64,000 nt of DNA, from positions 1 to 64,000 of the forward strand of contig NZ_JANUGX010000015.1 in the NCBI RefSeq assembly GCF_024753245.1, in the 5' to 3' direction. Source of the stretch: Massilia norwichensis (GTDB lineage: Bacteria; Pseudomonadota; Gammaproteobacteria; Burkholderiales; Burkholderiaceae_D). The position numbers and the translations under genes were made by a program. This document shows positions 44,904 to 52,672 of this stretch, piece by piece (positions within the stretch are counted from its first letter, which is position 1; every line of letters starts with the position of its first letter). Under the pieces are notes generated by a model. The model made no database searches and had not been told where the DNA came from. It was given only the letters and a program-made list of their open reading frames with translations.

Positions 44904-46151
44904 ATGGCCTTAATAGTCCACAAATACGGCGGGACGTCGATGGGATCGACGGAACGCATCAAGAACGTCGCGGCCCGCGTCGCCAAATGGCATGATGCCG
45001 GCCACCAGATCGTCGTTGTCCCGTCGGCGATGTCGGGCGAAACCAACCGTCTGATCGGCCTGGCAAAAGAGATCATGGCGCAGCCGGACCCGCGCGAACT
45101 GGACATGATCGCCTCGACCGGTGAACAGGTTTCCGTCGGCCTGCTGGCGATGGCGCTGCTGGCGCGCGGCAAGGACGCCGTGTCCTACACCGGCTGGCAG
45201 GTCGGCATCCGCACCGACTCGGCCTTCACCAAGGCCCGCATCCAGTCGATCGACGACTCGCGCGTGCGCGCCGACCTCGACGCCGGCAAGATCGTGATCA
45301 TCACCGGCTTCCAGGGCGTGGACGAAGAAGGCAATATCTCGACCCTGGGTCGCGGCGGCTCGGACACCTCGGCGGTGGCGATCGCGGCCGCGATGAAGGC
45401 CGACGAATGCCTGATCTACACCGACGTCGACGGCGTCTACACGACCGACCCGCGCGTGGTGGACGAAGCGCGCCGCCTGTCGAAAATCACCTTCGAGGAG
45501 ATGCTGGAACTGGCCTCGCTGGGCTCCAAGGTCCTGCAGACCCGCTCGGTCGAATTCGCGGGCAACTACCGCGTCCCGACGCGCGTGCTGTCCTCGCTGA
45601 CCGACCCCCTGATGCCGCTCGAGGAAGAAGCCAACTCGGGCACCCTGATTTCGTTTGAGGAAGAGAACAATATGGAACAAGCCGTCATCTCGGGCATCGC
45701 CTTCCACCGCGATGAAGCCAAAATCACCGTCCTGGGCGTGCCGGACAAGCCGGGCGTGGCCTTCCACATCCTGGGCCCGGTATCGGACGCCAACATCGAA
45801 GTCGACATGATCATACAGAACGTGTCGGTCGACGGTAAAACCGACTTCACGTTCACCGTGTCGCGCAACGATTACCAGCGCGCGCTGGCTGTTCTGGAAT
45901 CGCAGAAGGAAGAGCTGGGCTTCACCCGCCTGGTCGGCGACGCCAAGGTGTCGAAGGTGTCGGCGGTCGGCGTCGGCATGCGCAGCCACGTCGGCGTCGC
46001 TTCGCAGATGTTCCGCACGCTGGCGGAAGAGGGCATCAACATCATGATGATCTCGACTTCCGAGATCAAGATTTCGGTCCTGATCGACGAAAAATACATG
46101 GAGCTGGCCGTACGCGCCCTGCATAAAGCGTTTGATCTGGAGAAATCTTAA
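44904..46151 (+). CDS. lysC: Aspartate kinase
   Basis: The 415-residue enzyme phosphorylates aspartate, the first step to lysine, threonine and methionine. The kinase domain has KYGGTSMGS at the start, and FQGVDEEGNISTLGRGGSDTSAVA and YTDVDGVYTTDPR later. Two C-terminal ACT domains (about 265-415) are typical of the feedback-controlled form. It is the last gene before tRNA-Ser, and no lysine riboswitch is recognisable upstream. Confidence 0.96.
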   Translation: MALIVHKYGGTSMGSTERIKNVAARVAKWHDAGHQIVVVPSAMSGETNRLIGLAKEIMAQPDPRELDMIASTGEQVSVGLLAMALLARGKDAVSYTGWQVGIRTDSAFTKARIQSIDDSRVRADLDAGKIVIITGFQGVDEEGNISTLGRGGSDTSAVAIAAAMKADECLIYTDVDGVYTTDPRVVDEARRLSKITFEEMLELASLGSKVLQTRSVEFAGNYRVPTRVLSSLTDPLMPLEEEANSGTLISFEEENNMEQAVISGIAFHRDEAKITVLGVPDKPGVAFHILGPVSDANIEVDMIIQNVSVDGKTDFTFTVSRNDYQRALAVLESQKEELGFTRLVGDAKVSKVSAVGVGMRSHVGVASQMFRTLAEEGINIMMISTSEIKISVLIDEKYMELAVRALHKAFDLEKS

Positions 46152-46252
46152 CTTTATCGCATATTTTTGGTTGCGCTTCCTTGACGAAATGGGGCGTGGC
46201 CATTAAGATGCTTGCACTCAGCGACAACGAGCAACACTGTTAAGAGCTGACT

Positions 46253-46346
46253 GGAGGCGTGGCCGAGTGGCCGAAGGCACTTCCCTGCTAAGGAAGCATA
46301 CGGGCTTAAACCTGTATCGTGGGTTCGAATCCCACCGCCTCCGCCA
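46253..46346 (+). tRNA. tRNA-Ser (anticodon GCT)
   Basis: The 94-base gene includes the encoded CCA. The acceptor stem GGAGGCG pairs with CGCCTCC. The anticodon arm CTTCC-CTGCTAA-GGAAG gives anticodon GCT for AGC/AGU codons. The long variable arm is typical of tRNA-Ser, and the T arm has GGTTCGAATCC. A terminator follows about 30 bases later. Confidence 0.97.
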
Positions 46347-46376
46347 GAACACTGTCCCTGCGTGTTCAGGGACATC

Positions 46377-46416
46377 AAAAAACCCGCTGTTCTCATTCGA
46401 GACAGCGGGTTTTTTG
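46377..46416 (+). terminator. Intrinsic terminator after tRNA-Ser
   Basis: ACCCGCTGT (46382-46390) pairs perfectly with ACAGCGGGT (46402-46410), flanked by an A run on the left and a T run on the right, so the stem can extend and the tail is T-rich. It closes the tRNA-Ser transcript. The A/T symmetry could let it work in both directions. Confidence 0.9.
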
Positions 46417-46516
46417 TTGCCCGATCCTGTCCGGCACGTCACACGAAACGGATGCAGTTCGCGTCCAGCTGCCCACGCACCAGCCTGCCTTCGTGTTTTC
46501 CGTGCACAATACCGCC

Positions 46517-47326
46517 ATGACCGATCTCACCCTTGGCCCATTCACTCTCCCGGCCGCGCCCCTGGCCGCGCTCGCCGCCATCCTGCTCGGCTTCGCGATC
46601 GCGAATCGCATCGCTGCACGCACCGGCGTCCAGATCGAACGCCGCTTGTGGCTGCTCGCCGCAGCGGCCGTGCTGGCCGCGCGGGCCGTGTTCGTCTTCC
46701 GCTACCGGGCCTTCTACATGGAGGAGCCGCTGCGCATGCTGGACCTGCGCGATGGCGGTTTCACGCCCCTGGCAGGCATCGCGGCGGCGCTGGCGCTGGG
46801 CGCCTGGCTGGCCTGGCGCGATCGCCGCGCGGGCAGGGCGCTGCTGGTGGGCGTGCTCACCGCCTGGCTTGCATGGGGCGCAGGTTCCGTCGCGCTGGCA
46901 CTGGTCAAGCCGGACCGGCAAAGCCTGCCGCAACTGGTTCTGACCGACCTCGACGGCCGTGACGTGCCAATGGCGGCGTTGGCGGGCCAGCCCCTGGTCG
47001 TGAACCTGTGGGCCACCTGGTGTCCGCCATGCCGGCGCGAAATGCCCGAGCTCGCGCGGGCGCAGCGGTCACACAGGGACGTCTGCTTCGTCTTCGTCAA
47101 CCAGGGCGAAACGGTCGGCGATATCCGCGCCTACTTGCAAGCGCAGGGCCTGCAGCTGGAGAACGTCCTGCTCGACCGCACCGGCCGCCTGGCCAAGGCG
47201 ACCAACTCGCCGGGCATGCCGACCACCCTGTTCTTCGACGCGAAAGGCGCGCTGGTCGAGCGCCGCCTCGGGCAGATGTCCGCAGCGACGGTGGCCCGGG
47301 CGATCGAGCCGCTGCGCCGGCCTTGA
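46517..47326 (+). CDS. TlpA-like thiol-disulfide protein with N-terminal membrane helices
   Basis: The 269-residue protein has about four hydrophobic segments in the first 130 residues, then a thioredoxin-fold domain with VVNLWATWCPPCRREMPEL (CPPC active site), FVNQGE and the cis-Pro loop GMPTTLFFD. It is likely a periplasm-facing reductase or oxidase held in the inner membrane. The membrane part looks like the prolipoprotein transferase-like region sometimes fused to TlpA; whether it moves electrons is unknown. The ATG at 46517 is the first start after the tRNA-Ser terminator. Confidence 0.83.
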   Translation: MTDLTLGPFTLPAAPLAALAAILLGFAIANRIAARTGVQIERRLWLLAAAAVLAARAVFVFRYRAFYMEEPLRMLDLRDGGFTPLAGIAAALALGAWLAWRDRRAGRALLVGVLTAWLAWGAGSVALALVKPDRQSLPQLVLTDLDGRDVPMAALAGQPLVVNLWATWCPPCRREMPELARAQRSHRDVCFVFVNQGETVGDIRAYLQAQGLQLENVLLDRTGRLAKATNSPGMPTTLFFDAKGALVERRLGQMSAATVARAIEPLRRP

Positions 47327-47665
47327 CCCGGTTGACGAAACCCGCAGCTCATATATACTCGACCATGTTCATGGAACACTATGCCGCTGAATAAGGAAGA
47401 GTTGCGCATGGTCACCGCTGTTTCCACCAAATTCACTCAGTGCCACTTGTCCCGCGGACGTTGCGTGCATCACGCCCGTCTCGTGCAAATGTCCACGCGA
47501 GATATCGCCTGCCTCTCCTGAGCTCGGGAGACCTGGACGCATGGCCGTCCAGCGTCTTCCGAGCATCCTCACACGAATTGCTTGACGTTCCGGTGCGCCC
47601 TGGCGCGCCGTGTTTCCCATTTCGTTGACATCGGCCAGCGTCGCGCTGGCCGGGAGGGCAATCGC
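47327..47665. other. Long leader before the universal stress genes
   Basis: These 339 bases hold a near-consensus promoter (47332-47359) and then about 300 bases before the first stress gene. Within it, a frame from 47381 to 47521 could encode about 46 residues with the start PLNKEELRM, and AAGGAAG precedes an internal ATG at 47408. The product is Cys/His-rich and not recognised. I judge it possible but not supported as a gene. Confidence 0.4.
47332..47359 (+). promoter_or_regulatory. Sigma-70-type promoter for the universal stress operon
   Basis: TTGACG (47332-47337) and TATACT (47354-47359) are 16 bases apart, one base off the consensus at each box. It lies just past the TlpA-like gene and points to the stress genes, leaving an untranslated leader of about 300 bases. 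Confidence 0.65.
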
Positions 47666-48487
47666 ATGAACGCTCCACACATACAAAGAATCCTGCTGGT
47701 CGCCGACCGCGGGAAGCAGCCGTGCCGCCTGGTGCAGCGCGCCGGCCAGCTCGCGCTCGACCTGGTGCCGCGCGCCATCGACCGGATCGCGGTCGAAGCG
47801 TCGCGCGTGCCGTACCGCGGCACCGACGCCGAGGCCGTGCTGCGCAGCGCCGCCGCGAACAGGGCGGACCTGCTGGTGTTCGCCGCCGACCAGCGGCACT
47901 TCCTGCTCGAATGGCTGGCGCCTTCCTGCGCCGTCAAGGTCATGCAGCGCAGCCGCCTGCCGGTGCTGCTGGCGAAGCCGGCATCCCCGAGGCCATACCG
48001 GAAAGTGGTGGTGGCCACCGATTTTTCGCCGGAGTCGATCTCGGCGGCGAACCTGGCGCTGCTGCTGGCGCCTTCCGCCCACTTCGTTTTCCTGCACGCC
48101 TATCTCTTGCCCGACGAGCGCCTGATGCGCGAACTGGAGCTGCAGCCGCGCCTGATCAAGCTGTACCGCGAACGGGCGCGCGCCACCGCCTGCAAGTACA
48201 TGCGGGCGCTGGTCGACAGCTTCGCCGGCCGCGGCGGCTCGTCGATGTCGTACGCGGTCGAGTACGGCCTGCCGCATCGGGTCGTCGAGGACGTCGTGCG
48301 CGACGAGAGCGCGGACCTGGCCGTGATCGGCCGGCCCTTCCGCCAGACGCGCGGCTGGCCGGCGCTGGGTGGGCCGGCCCTCAGGATGATCAGCCGCCCG
48401 CCATGCGACCTGCTGGTCGGCAGCGGCGACGAGGTCCGCCTGTCCGGCCGGCGCCGGGCCCTCGAACGCCTGACCGAGGAGAGCTGA
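47666..48487 (+). CDS. Universal stress protein, two-domain (first of a tandem pair)
   Basis: The 273-residue cytoplasmic protein has two Usp domains. The second is clear, starting KVVVATDFSPESISAANLALLLA (about 115) with SADLAVIGR near its end. The first is shorter (RILLVADRG at residue 8). The usual GxxGS phosphate loop is not obvious in the second domain, so nucleotide binding is uncertain. GGGAGGG precedes the ATG. The next gene encodes another two-domain Usp one base downstream. Confidence 0.82.
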   Translation: MNAPHIQRILLVADRGKQPCRLVQRAGQLALDLVPRAIDRIAVEASRVPYRGTDAEAVLRSAAANRADLLVFAADQRHFLLEWLAPSCAVKVMQRSRLPVLLAKPASPRPYRKVVVATDFSPESISAANLALLLAPSAHFVFLHAYLLPDERLMRELELQPRLIKLYRERARATACKYMRALVDSFAGRGGSSMSYAVEYGLPHRVVEDVVRDESADLAVIGRPFRQTRGWPALGGPALRMISRPPCDLLVGSGDEVRLSGRRRALERLTEES

Positions 48488-48488
48488 G

Positions 48489-49385
48489 ATGTCGAAACCG
48501 ATCATGATCACCTCCATGTTCCCGAACCCGGTCGGGCATGCCGCGCAGCGGGCGGCGATGCTGGCGCCGGCCTTGAACAGCCAGGCCATGGAAATCCTGT
48601 CCGTGATTCCGGGCGACGAGCCCGAAGGCATGGCCGCGCCGGCGCCGCACGACGGCAGCCGCGGCCGGCATGTCACGCTGGCGCGCTGCATGAACGACGT
48701 CAAGACGGCATCGGCGACGGCGCTGATCCGCTACGGCATGCGCTGTTCCGCCACCTTCGAATTCGGGCGCCTGTATGAGCTGTCGCTGCGGCGCGCCAGC
48801 GAGGCCGACCCGGCCGCCATCGTGATGGGCTGGCAGGCCCACCCGTGGTGGCCGACGCTGTACAACTTCAATCTGCTGCGCGACCTGTCGCGCTACGCCA
48901 TGCGGCCGATGCTGCTGGTGCGCCAGGAGCCGCGGCGGCCGTATGCGCACGCCGTCTTCGCCAGCGACTTTTCGGACGAATCGCTGCAGACCCTGAAGCT
49001 GGCCACGCGCCTGCTGCCCGGGGCGCGGATCACCATCGTGCATGCCTATAACGTGCCGGGCCAGGGCCACATGCGCGCCGCCGGCGTCAGGGACGACGCC
49101 ATCGATGCCTGCCGCGAGCAGATGGAAAGCGAGATCAGGCGGGCCTACGCCAGAACCGTCGACGAACTGGGGACGGCCAGCGCCAGGCTGTCGCTGGCCC
49201 TGCTGCCGCGTCCGACCGGGCTGTCCGTCACCAACTACGTGAACGCGGTCGGGGCCGATGTCGTGATCCTGTCGGGCTGCCAGCGCTGGCTGGTCGACGA
49301 ATGGTGCTGGCAGGCGCGCGCCCGCGACCTGATCGGCAAGACTGCGAGCGACCTGTTGATGATTACCAGTGCAAGGAGAGCATGA
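48489..49385 (+). CDS. Universal stress protein, two-domain (second of a tandem pair)
   Basis: The 298-residue protein again has two Usp-like halves. The N-terminal half begins IMITSMFPNP. The C-terminal half has HAVFASDFSDESLQTLKLATRL, ITIVHAYNVPG and VGADVVILSG. It shares the general plan and DFS-ES motif with the gene before it but is not a close copy. It is co-transcribed with that gene and with the small membrane protein after it. Confidence 0.82.
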   Translation: MSKPIMITSMFPNPVGHAAQRAAMLAPALNSQAMEILSVIPGDEPEGMAAPAPHDGSRGRHVTLARCMNDVKTASATALIRYGMRCSATFEFGRLYELSLRRASEADPAAIVMGWQAHPWWPTLYNFNLLRDLSRYAMRPMLLVRQEPRRPYAHAVFASDFSDESLQTLKLATRLLPGARITIVHAYNVPGQGHMRAAGVRDDAIDACREQMESEIRRAYARTVDELGTASARLSLALLPRPTGLSVTNYVNAVGADVVILSGCQRWLVDEWCWQARARDLIGKTASDLLMITSARRA

Positions 49386-49386
49386 C

Positions 49387-49551
49387 ATGGAAAATATCGC
49401 TTACGGCATCGCCGCCATCGGCGTCTGCCTGCTGGTCGTGGCATGGCAGGAATTCCGCAGCCGCAACCACCGCGACGGCAGGCTGATGGCCGGCGCCGGC
49501 GCACTCATCGTGATCGGCAGCGCCGCCGCGTCCATCTTCACATCTGCCTGA
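49387..49551 (+). CDS. Small membrane protein (54 aa)
   Basis: The 54-residue protein has two hydrophobic segments (about 4-20 and 37-51) joined by a charged loop (WQEFRSRNHRDGRL), so it is a short hairpin membrane protein. The ATG follows the Usp stop after one base, and AAGGAGAG (in the end of the Usp gene) is its ribosome binding site. Its last 14 bases overlap the end of the convergent LytTR remnant. No family is recognised; it is probably part of the stress operon. Confidence 0.7.
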   Translation: MENIAYGIAAIGVCLLVVAWQEFRSRNHRDGRLMAGAGALIVIGSAAASIFTSA

Positions 49552-50334
49552 ACAGGTGGGCGAACAGCGGGCTGACCTTCAGGCGGTCCGCCCGCCCATG
49601 CAGCGCCAGCGTCAGCTTGCCGGTCTCGTCGCGGCTGGCGCTGGCCACGTGCCGCAGATTGACGATGCTGCTGCGGCTGACCTGGGCGAACTGCGCCGGG
49701 TCCAGCTGCGCCATCAGCTCCTTCAGCGGCAGCCGGATCAGGCTTCGCTGTCGGCGGTGGCGACGTTGACGTACTTGTCCAGCGCCTGGAAGTAGACCAC
49801 GTCCCGCACCGGGATCATGCGCACCAGGTTGCCGACCGCGGCGCGGATCGTCGTCAGGCGCTCCGGCGCGGAGGCTTGCGGCAGCAGCGCGCGCATCTGC
49901 GCGACCAGCTGTTCCAATCCGCCGCCGCTGTCCTTGCGCGCCTCCAGGCGCGCGCGCAGGCGCTCCACGGTGCGGCGCAAACGCTCGTCGCCGACCGGTT
50001 TCAGCACGTAGTCGGCGGCGGCCTGCTCGAAGGCCTTCAGCGCATAGTCGTCGTAGGCGGTCACGAACACGATTTCGGGGAAGGGCTGGCCGCCGTCCCA
50101 GCGCTCGGCCAGTTCCTCGGCCGCTTCCAGCCCGGTCTGGCCGGGCATCTTGATGTCGAGGAAGAGGAGGTCAGGACGCAGCGCCAGGGCCTGCTCGACC
50201 GCCGCCAGGCCGTTCGGTGCGGTGGCAAGAATTTCCAGGCCCGGCCACAGGCGCTGCAGGGACTGGGCGAGGATCGCGGCCAGGATCGGTTCGTCCTCGG
50301 CGATGAGGGCGCGGACGGTGGTGGATGCGTTCAT
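49538..50334 (-). pseudogene. LytTR response regulator broken by a one-base frameshift
   Basis: The receiver domain is intact (AEDEP, FLDIKMPG, FVTAYDD, VLKPVGD), and the LytTR domain starts normally (VRDVVYFQALDKYVNVATADSEA), but then a TGA ends it after about 198 residues. One base further the other frame continues as LIRLPLKELMAQLDPAQFAQ, then SRSSIVNLRHV and FAHLFRQM, exactly the missing half. A single C is absent at 49740/49741 (GAAGCC-TGATCC). Repair would give a normal regulator of about 265 residues ending at 49538. Mutation or sequencing error cannot be told apart here. The partner kinase gene is intact. Confidence 0.85.
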
Positions 50335-51434
50335 GCGAACTCCAGCGGTAAAGTGAGTCGGGCCAGGGTGCCTTGCGGCGGGGAGGGCAGCAGTTCGAGG
50401 CCGGCGCGTTCGCCGTACAGCACCTGCAGGCGTTCGCGGGTGGTGGCCAGGCCGACGCCGCCGCCCTGGCGCGGATTGGCATCCTGCAAGCCGAGTCCCG
50501 TGTCGCGCACGACGATCTCCAGCTGCTCGCCACGGACGGCGGCTTCGATCGTCACCATGCCGCCGTCGACCTTCGGCTCCAGGCCGTGCACGATGGCGTT
50601 TTCGACGATGGGTTGCAGCAGCATGGTCGGCAGGCGCGCCGCGCGCAGCGTGTCCGGCAGGCGGCAGGCGTAGGCCAGGCGCGCGCCCATGCGCACCGCC
50701 ATCAGGCCGAGGTAGGCGTCGAGCGCGGCGAATTCCTGGGCCAGCGTGGTGGTTTCCATGCGCGACACGCTCAGGGTGGCGCGCAGGTACTGGATCAGCT
50801 GGTCCAGCATGCGGCCGGCCTGCTGCGGATCGATGGCGATCAGGCCCTGCAGGTTGGCCAGGGTATTGAACAGCATGTGCGGCTCGATCTGCGCCTGCAG
50901 CAGGCGCAGTTGGGCCTGCAGGGCCTGGCGCTCGACGGCTTCGGCGCGGGCCCGGGCTTCGCTGTGTTCGAGCTTGATGCGGTCCATGCGCTCGCGGCTG
51001 ACGAAGACCGCGAGCAGGCCGAAGATGGCGAGCATCGTGAACAGGATCATGCTCAGGCGCGGAATGGTCAGGTAATGCGCGAAGTCGGGCGCGTCGAGGC
51101 CGAGGATGGCACTGCCCATGCGCAGGCCGACGTAATGCGCGAACGGCGCCGCCGCCACCAGCAGCAGCACCAACGGAATCCGCCAGCGACGCTGCAGGCC
51201 GTGGTCGCGCCAGAACAGCCGCCGCGCGACGTCGACGACCAGCAGCGCGACCAGGCCGATGCAGATCGAGACCACCAGTTCGTTGAGCAGCTGGCCCGGA
51301 CGGCCGGCCGCCAGCGTCATCAGGACCGCCGCCCAGGCGCTGACGATCAGGGTCAGGCCCAGTTCGGCCGCGAAGGCGAGCAGGCGGCGCCGCGGCGCGT
51401 GGCCCTGGCCGAGTGCGGGAGAGAGGGATGTCAT
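50331..51434 (-). CDS. LytS/YehU-type sensor histidine kinase (second in window)
   Basis: The 367-residue kinase has four N-terminal membrane segments (about 15-150), a coiled coil, then the LytS core with the phosphoacceptor in QIEPHMLFNTLANLQ, the N box LQPIVENAIVHGLEP and the G box DTGLGLQDANPRQGGGVGL. I use the ATG at 51434 with AAGGA upstream; longer frames run into the divergent region before rnz. Its stop overlaps the start of the frameshifted regulator by four bases. If the frameshift is real, this kinase may have no working partner. Confidence 0.88.
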   Translation of the reverse strand: MTSLSPALGQGHAPRRRLLAFAAELGLTLIVSAWAAVLMTLAAGRPGQLLNELVVSICIGLVALLVVDVARRLFWRDHGLQRRWRIPLVLLLVAAAPFAHYVGLRMGSAILGLDAPDFAHYLTIPRLSMILFTMLAIFGLLAVFVSRERMDRIKLEHSEARARAEAVERQALQAQLRLLQAQIEPHMLFNTLANLQGLIAIDPQQAGRMLDQLIQYLRATLSVSRMETTTLAQEFAALDAYLGLMAVRMGARLAYACRLPDTLRAARLPTMLLQPIVENAIVHGLEPKVDGGMVTIEAAVRGEQLEIVVRDTGLGLQDANPRQGGGVGLATTRERLQVLYGERAGLELLPSPPQGTLARLTLPLEFA

Positions 51435-51598
51435 CGCATGTCCTTCTTGTTGGTATGGCCACGATTGTCGCCATGGCGGGCGGTGCAGGCAAGCCGCAAG
51501 CGACGAAACGGGCTTTTCGCGGCGCCAAACCGGCTGCGGGAAGAGCGAAGCCGGCCGCATGGCCGATAATAAGCCCGGGTTCATATCACGGAGACAGC

Positions 51599-52585
51599 AT
51601 GGAATTCCAGTTCCTCGGCACCTCGTCGGGCACCCCGAGCAAGTCCCGCAACGTCACCGCGCTGGCGCTGCGTTCGCTGGGCGCGGCGCGCGCGGCGCGC
51701 CACTGGTCGCTGATCGATTGCGGCGAGGGCACCCAGCACCGCATCCTGCGCGCACCCTGGTCGCTGCATGACCTGCACGCGGTCTTCATCACCCACATGC
51801 ACGGGGACCACTGCTACGGCTTGCCCGGCCTGCTGGCCAGCGCCGGCATGATGAACCGCACCGCGCCGCTGACTTTGGTGGGACCGGCGCCGCTGCGGCC
51901 CTTCCTGGAAGGCGTGATGGCGACCACGGAACTGGGCCTGCCGTTCGCGCTCGACTTCGTCGACGTGGAAAACCTGGCGGACGCCGACGTGTTGCCCGAC
52001 CTGGCGGTGCGGGCGACAAAGCTGTCGCACCGCATACCCTGCTGGGCCTACAGCTTCACCGAGAAAGCGGTCGAGCGCAGGCTGGACACGGCCAGGCTGG
52101 CGGCGGGCGGGGTGCCGCGCGGCGAAGCCTGGGGCGAACTGCAGCGCGGAAGACCCGTGGTGCTGGACGATGGCCGGGTGCTGCAGCCGGAAGACTGGCT
52201 GCAGCCCGGCCGCAAGCCGCGCAAGATCATCGTTGGCGGCGATAACGACAGCCCGGCGTTGCTGGTCGACGAAGCGCGCGACGCCGAGGTGCTGATCCAC
52301 GAAGCGACCTACACCGAGGATGTGCTGCAGAAGGTGGGACCGGGCCCGCAGCACAGCTCGGCGCGCATGACGGCGCTGGCGGCCGGCGAGGCCGGCGTGC
52401 CGAACCTGGTGCTGACCCACTTCAGCCCGCGCTACCAGGAAGGGGAGGGGGCGCCGTCGATGCGCGACATCGAAAACGAAGCGCGCGCGGTGTACGGCGG
52501 CCAGTTGTTCCTGGCCCGCGATTTCGACCGCTACCAGCTGGGCAGGGATGGGCAGCTCAGCTTGATCTCCGGCCGATCCGCCTGA
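51599..52585 (+). CDS. rnz: Ribonuclease Z (metallo-beta-lactamase fold)
   Basis: The 328-residue enzyme begins MEFQFLGTSSGTPSKSRNV, the typical tRNase Z start, and has the metal motif THMHGDHCYGLPGLL, then HRIPCWAY, GDNDSP, HEATYTED and LTHFSPRY. It cuts tRNA precursors at the 3' end or trims them. CGGAGA precedes the ATG at 51599. It lies divergent from the second LytS kinase. Confidence 0.92.
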   Translation: MEFQFLGTSSGTPSKSRNVTALALRSLGAARAARHWSLIDCGEGTQHRILRAPWSLHDLHAVFITHMHGDHCYGLPGLLASAGMMNRTAPLTLVGPAPLRPFLEGVMATTELGLPFALDFVDVENLADADVLPDLAVRATKLSHRIPCWAYSFTEKAVERRLDTARLAAGGVPRGEAWGELQRGRPVVLDDGRVLQPEDWLQPGRKPRKIIVGGDNDSPALLVDEARDAEVLIHEATYTEDVLQKVGPGPQHSSARMTALAAGEAGVPNLVLTHFSPRYQEGEGAPSMRDIENEARAVYGGQLFLARDFDRYQLGRDGQLSLISGRSA

Positions 52586-52672
52586 AGCCCGGCGGAAGGA
52601 TTATCTTTTTCGCATTGCCAATGTTATGATGCCGTAGATCACTAATAGCTCTAGAGCAACTGGCACGCGACG

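Noticed and set aside
49738..51528. A single long minus-strand frame covering kinase and regulator as a fusion
   Set aside because: Its first half is an Arg/Pro/Ala-rich shadow of the kinase gene; the regulator has its own ATG overlapping the kinase stop.
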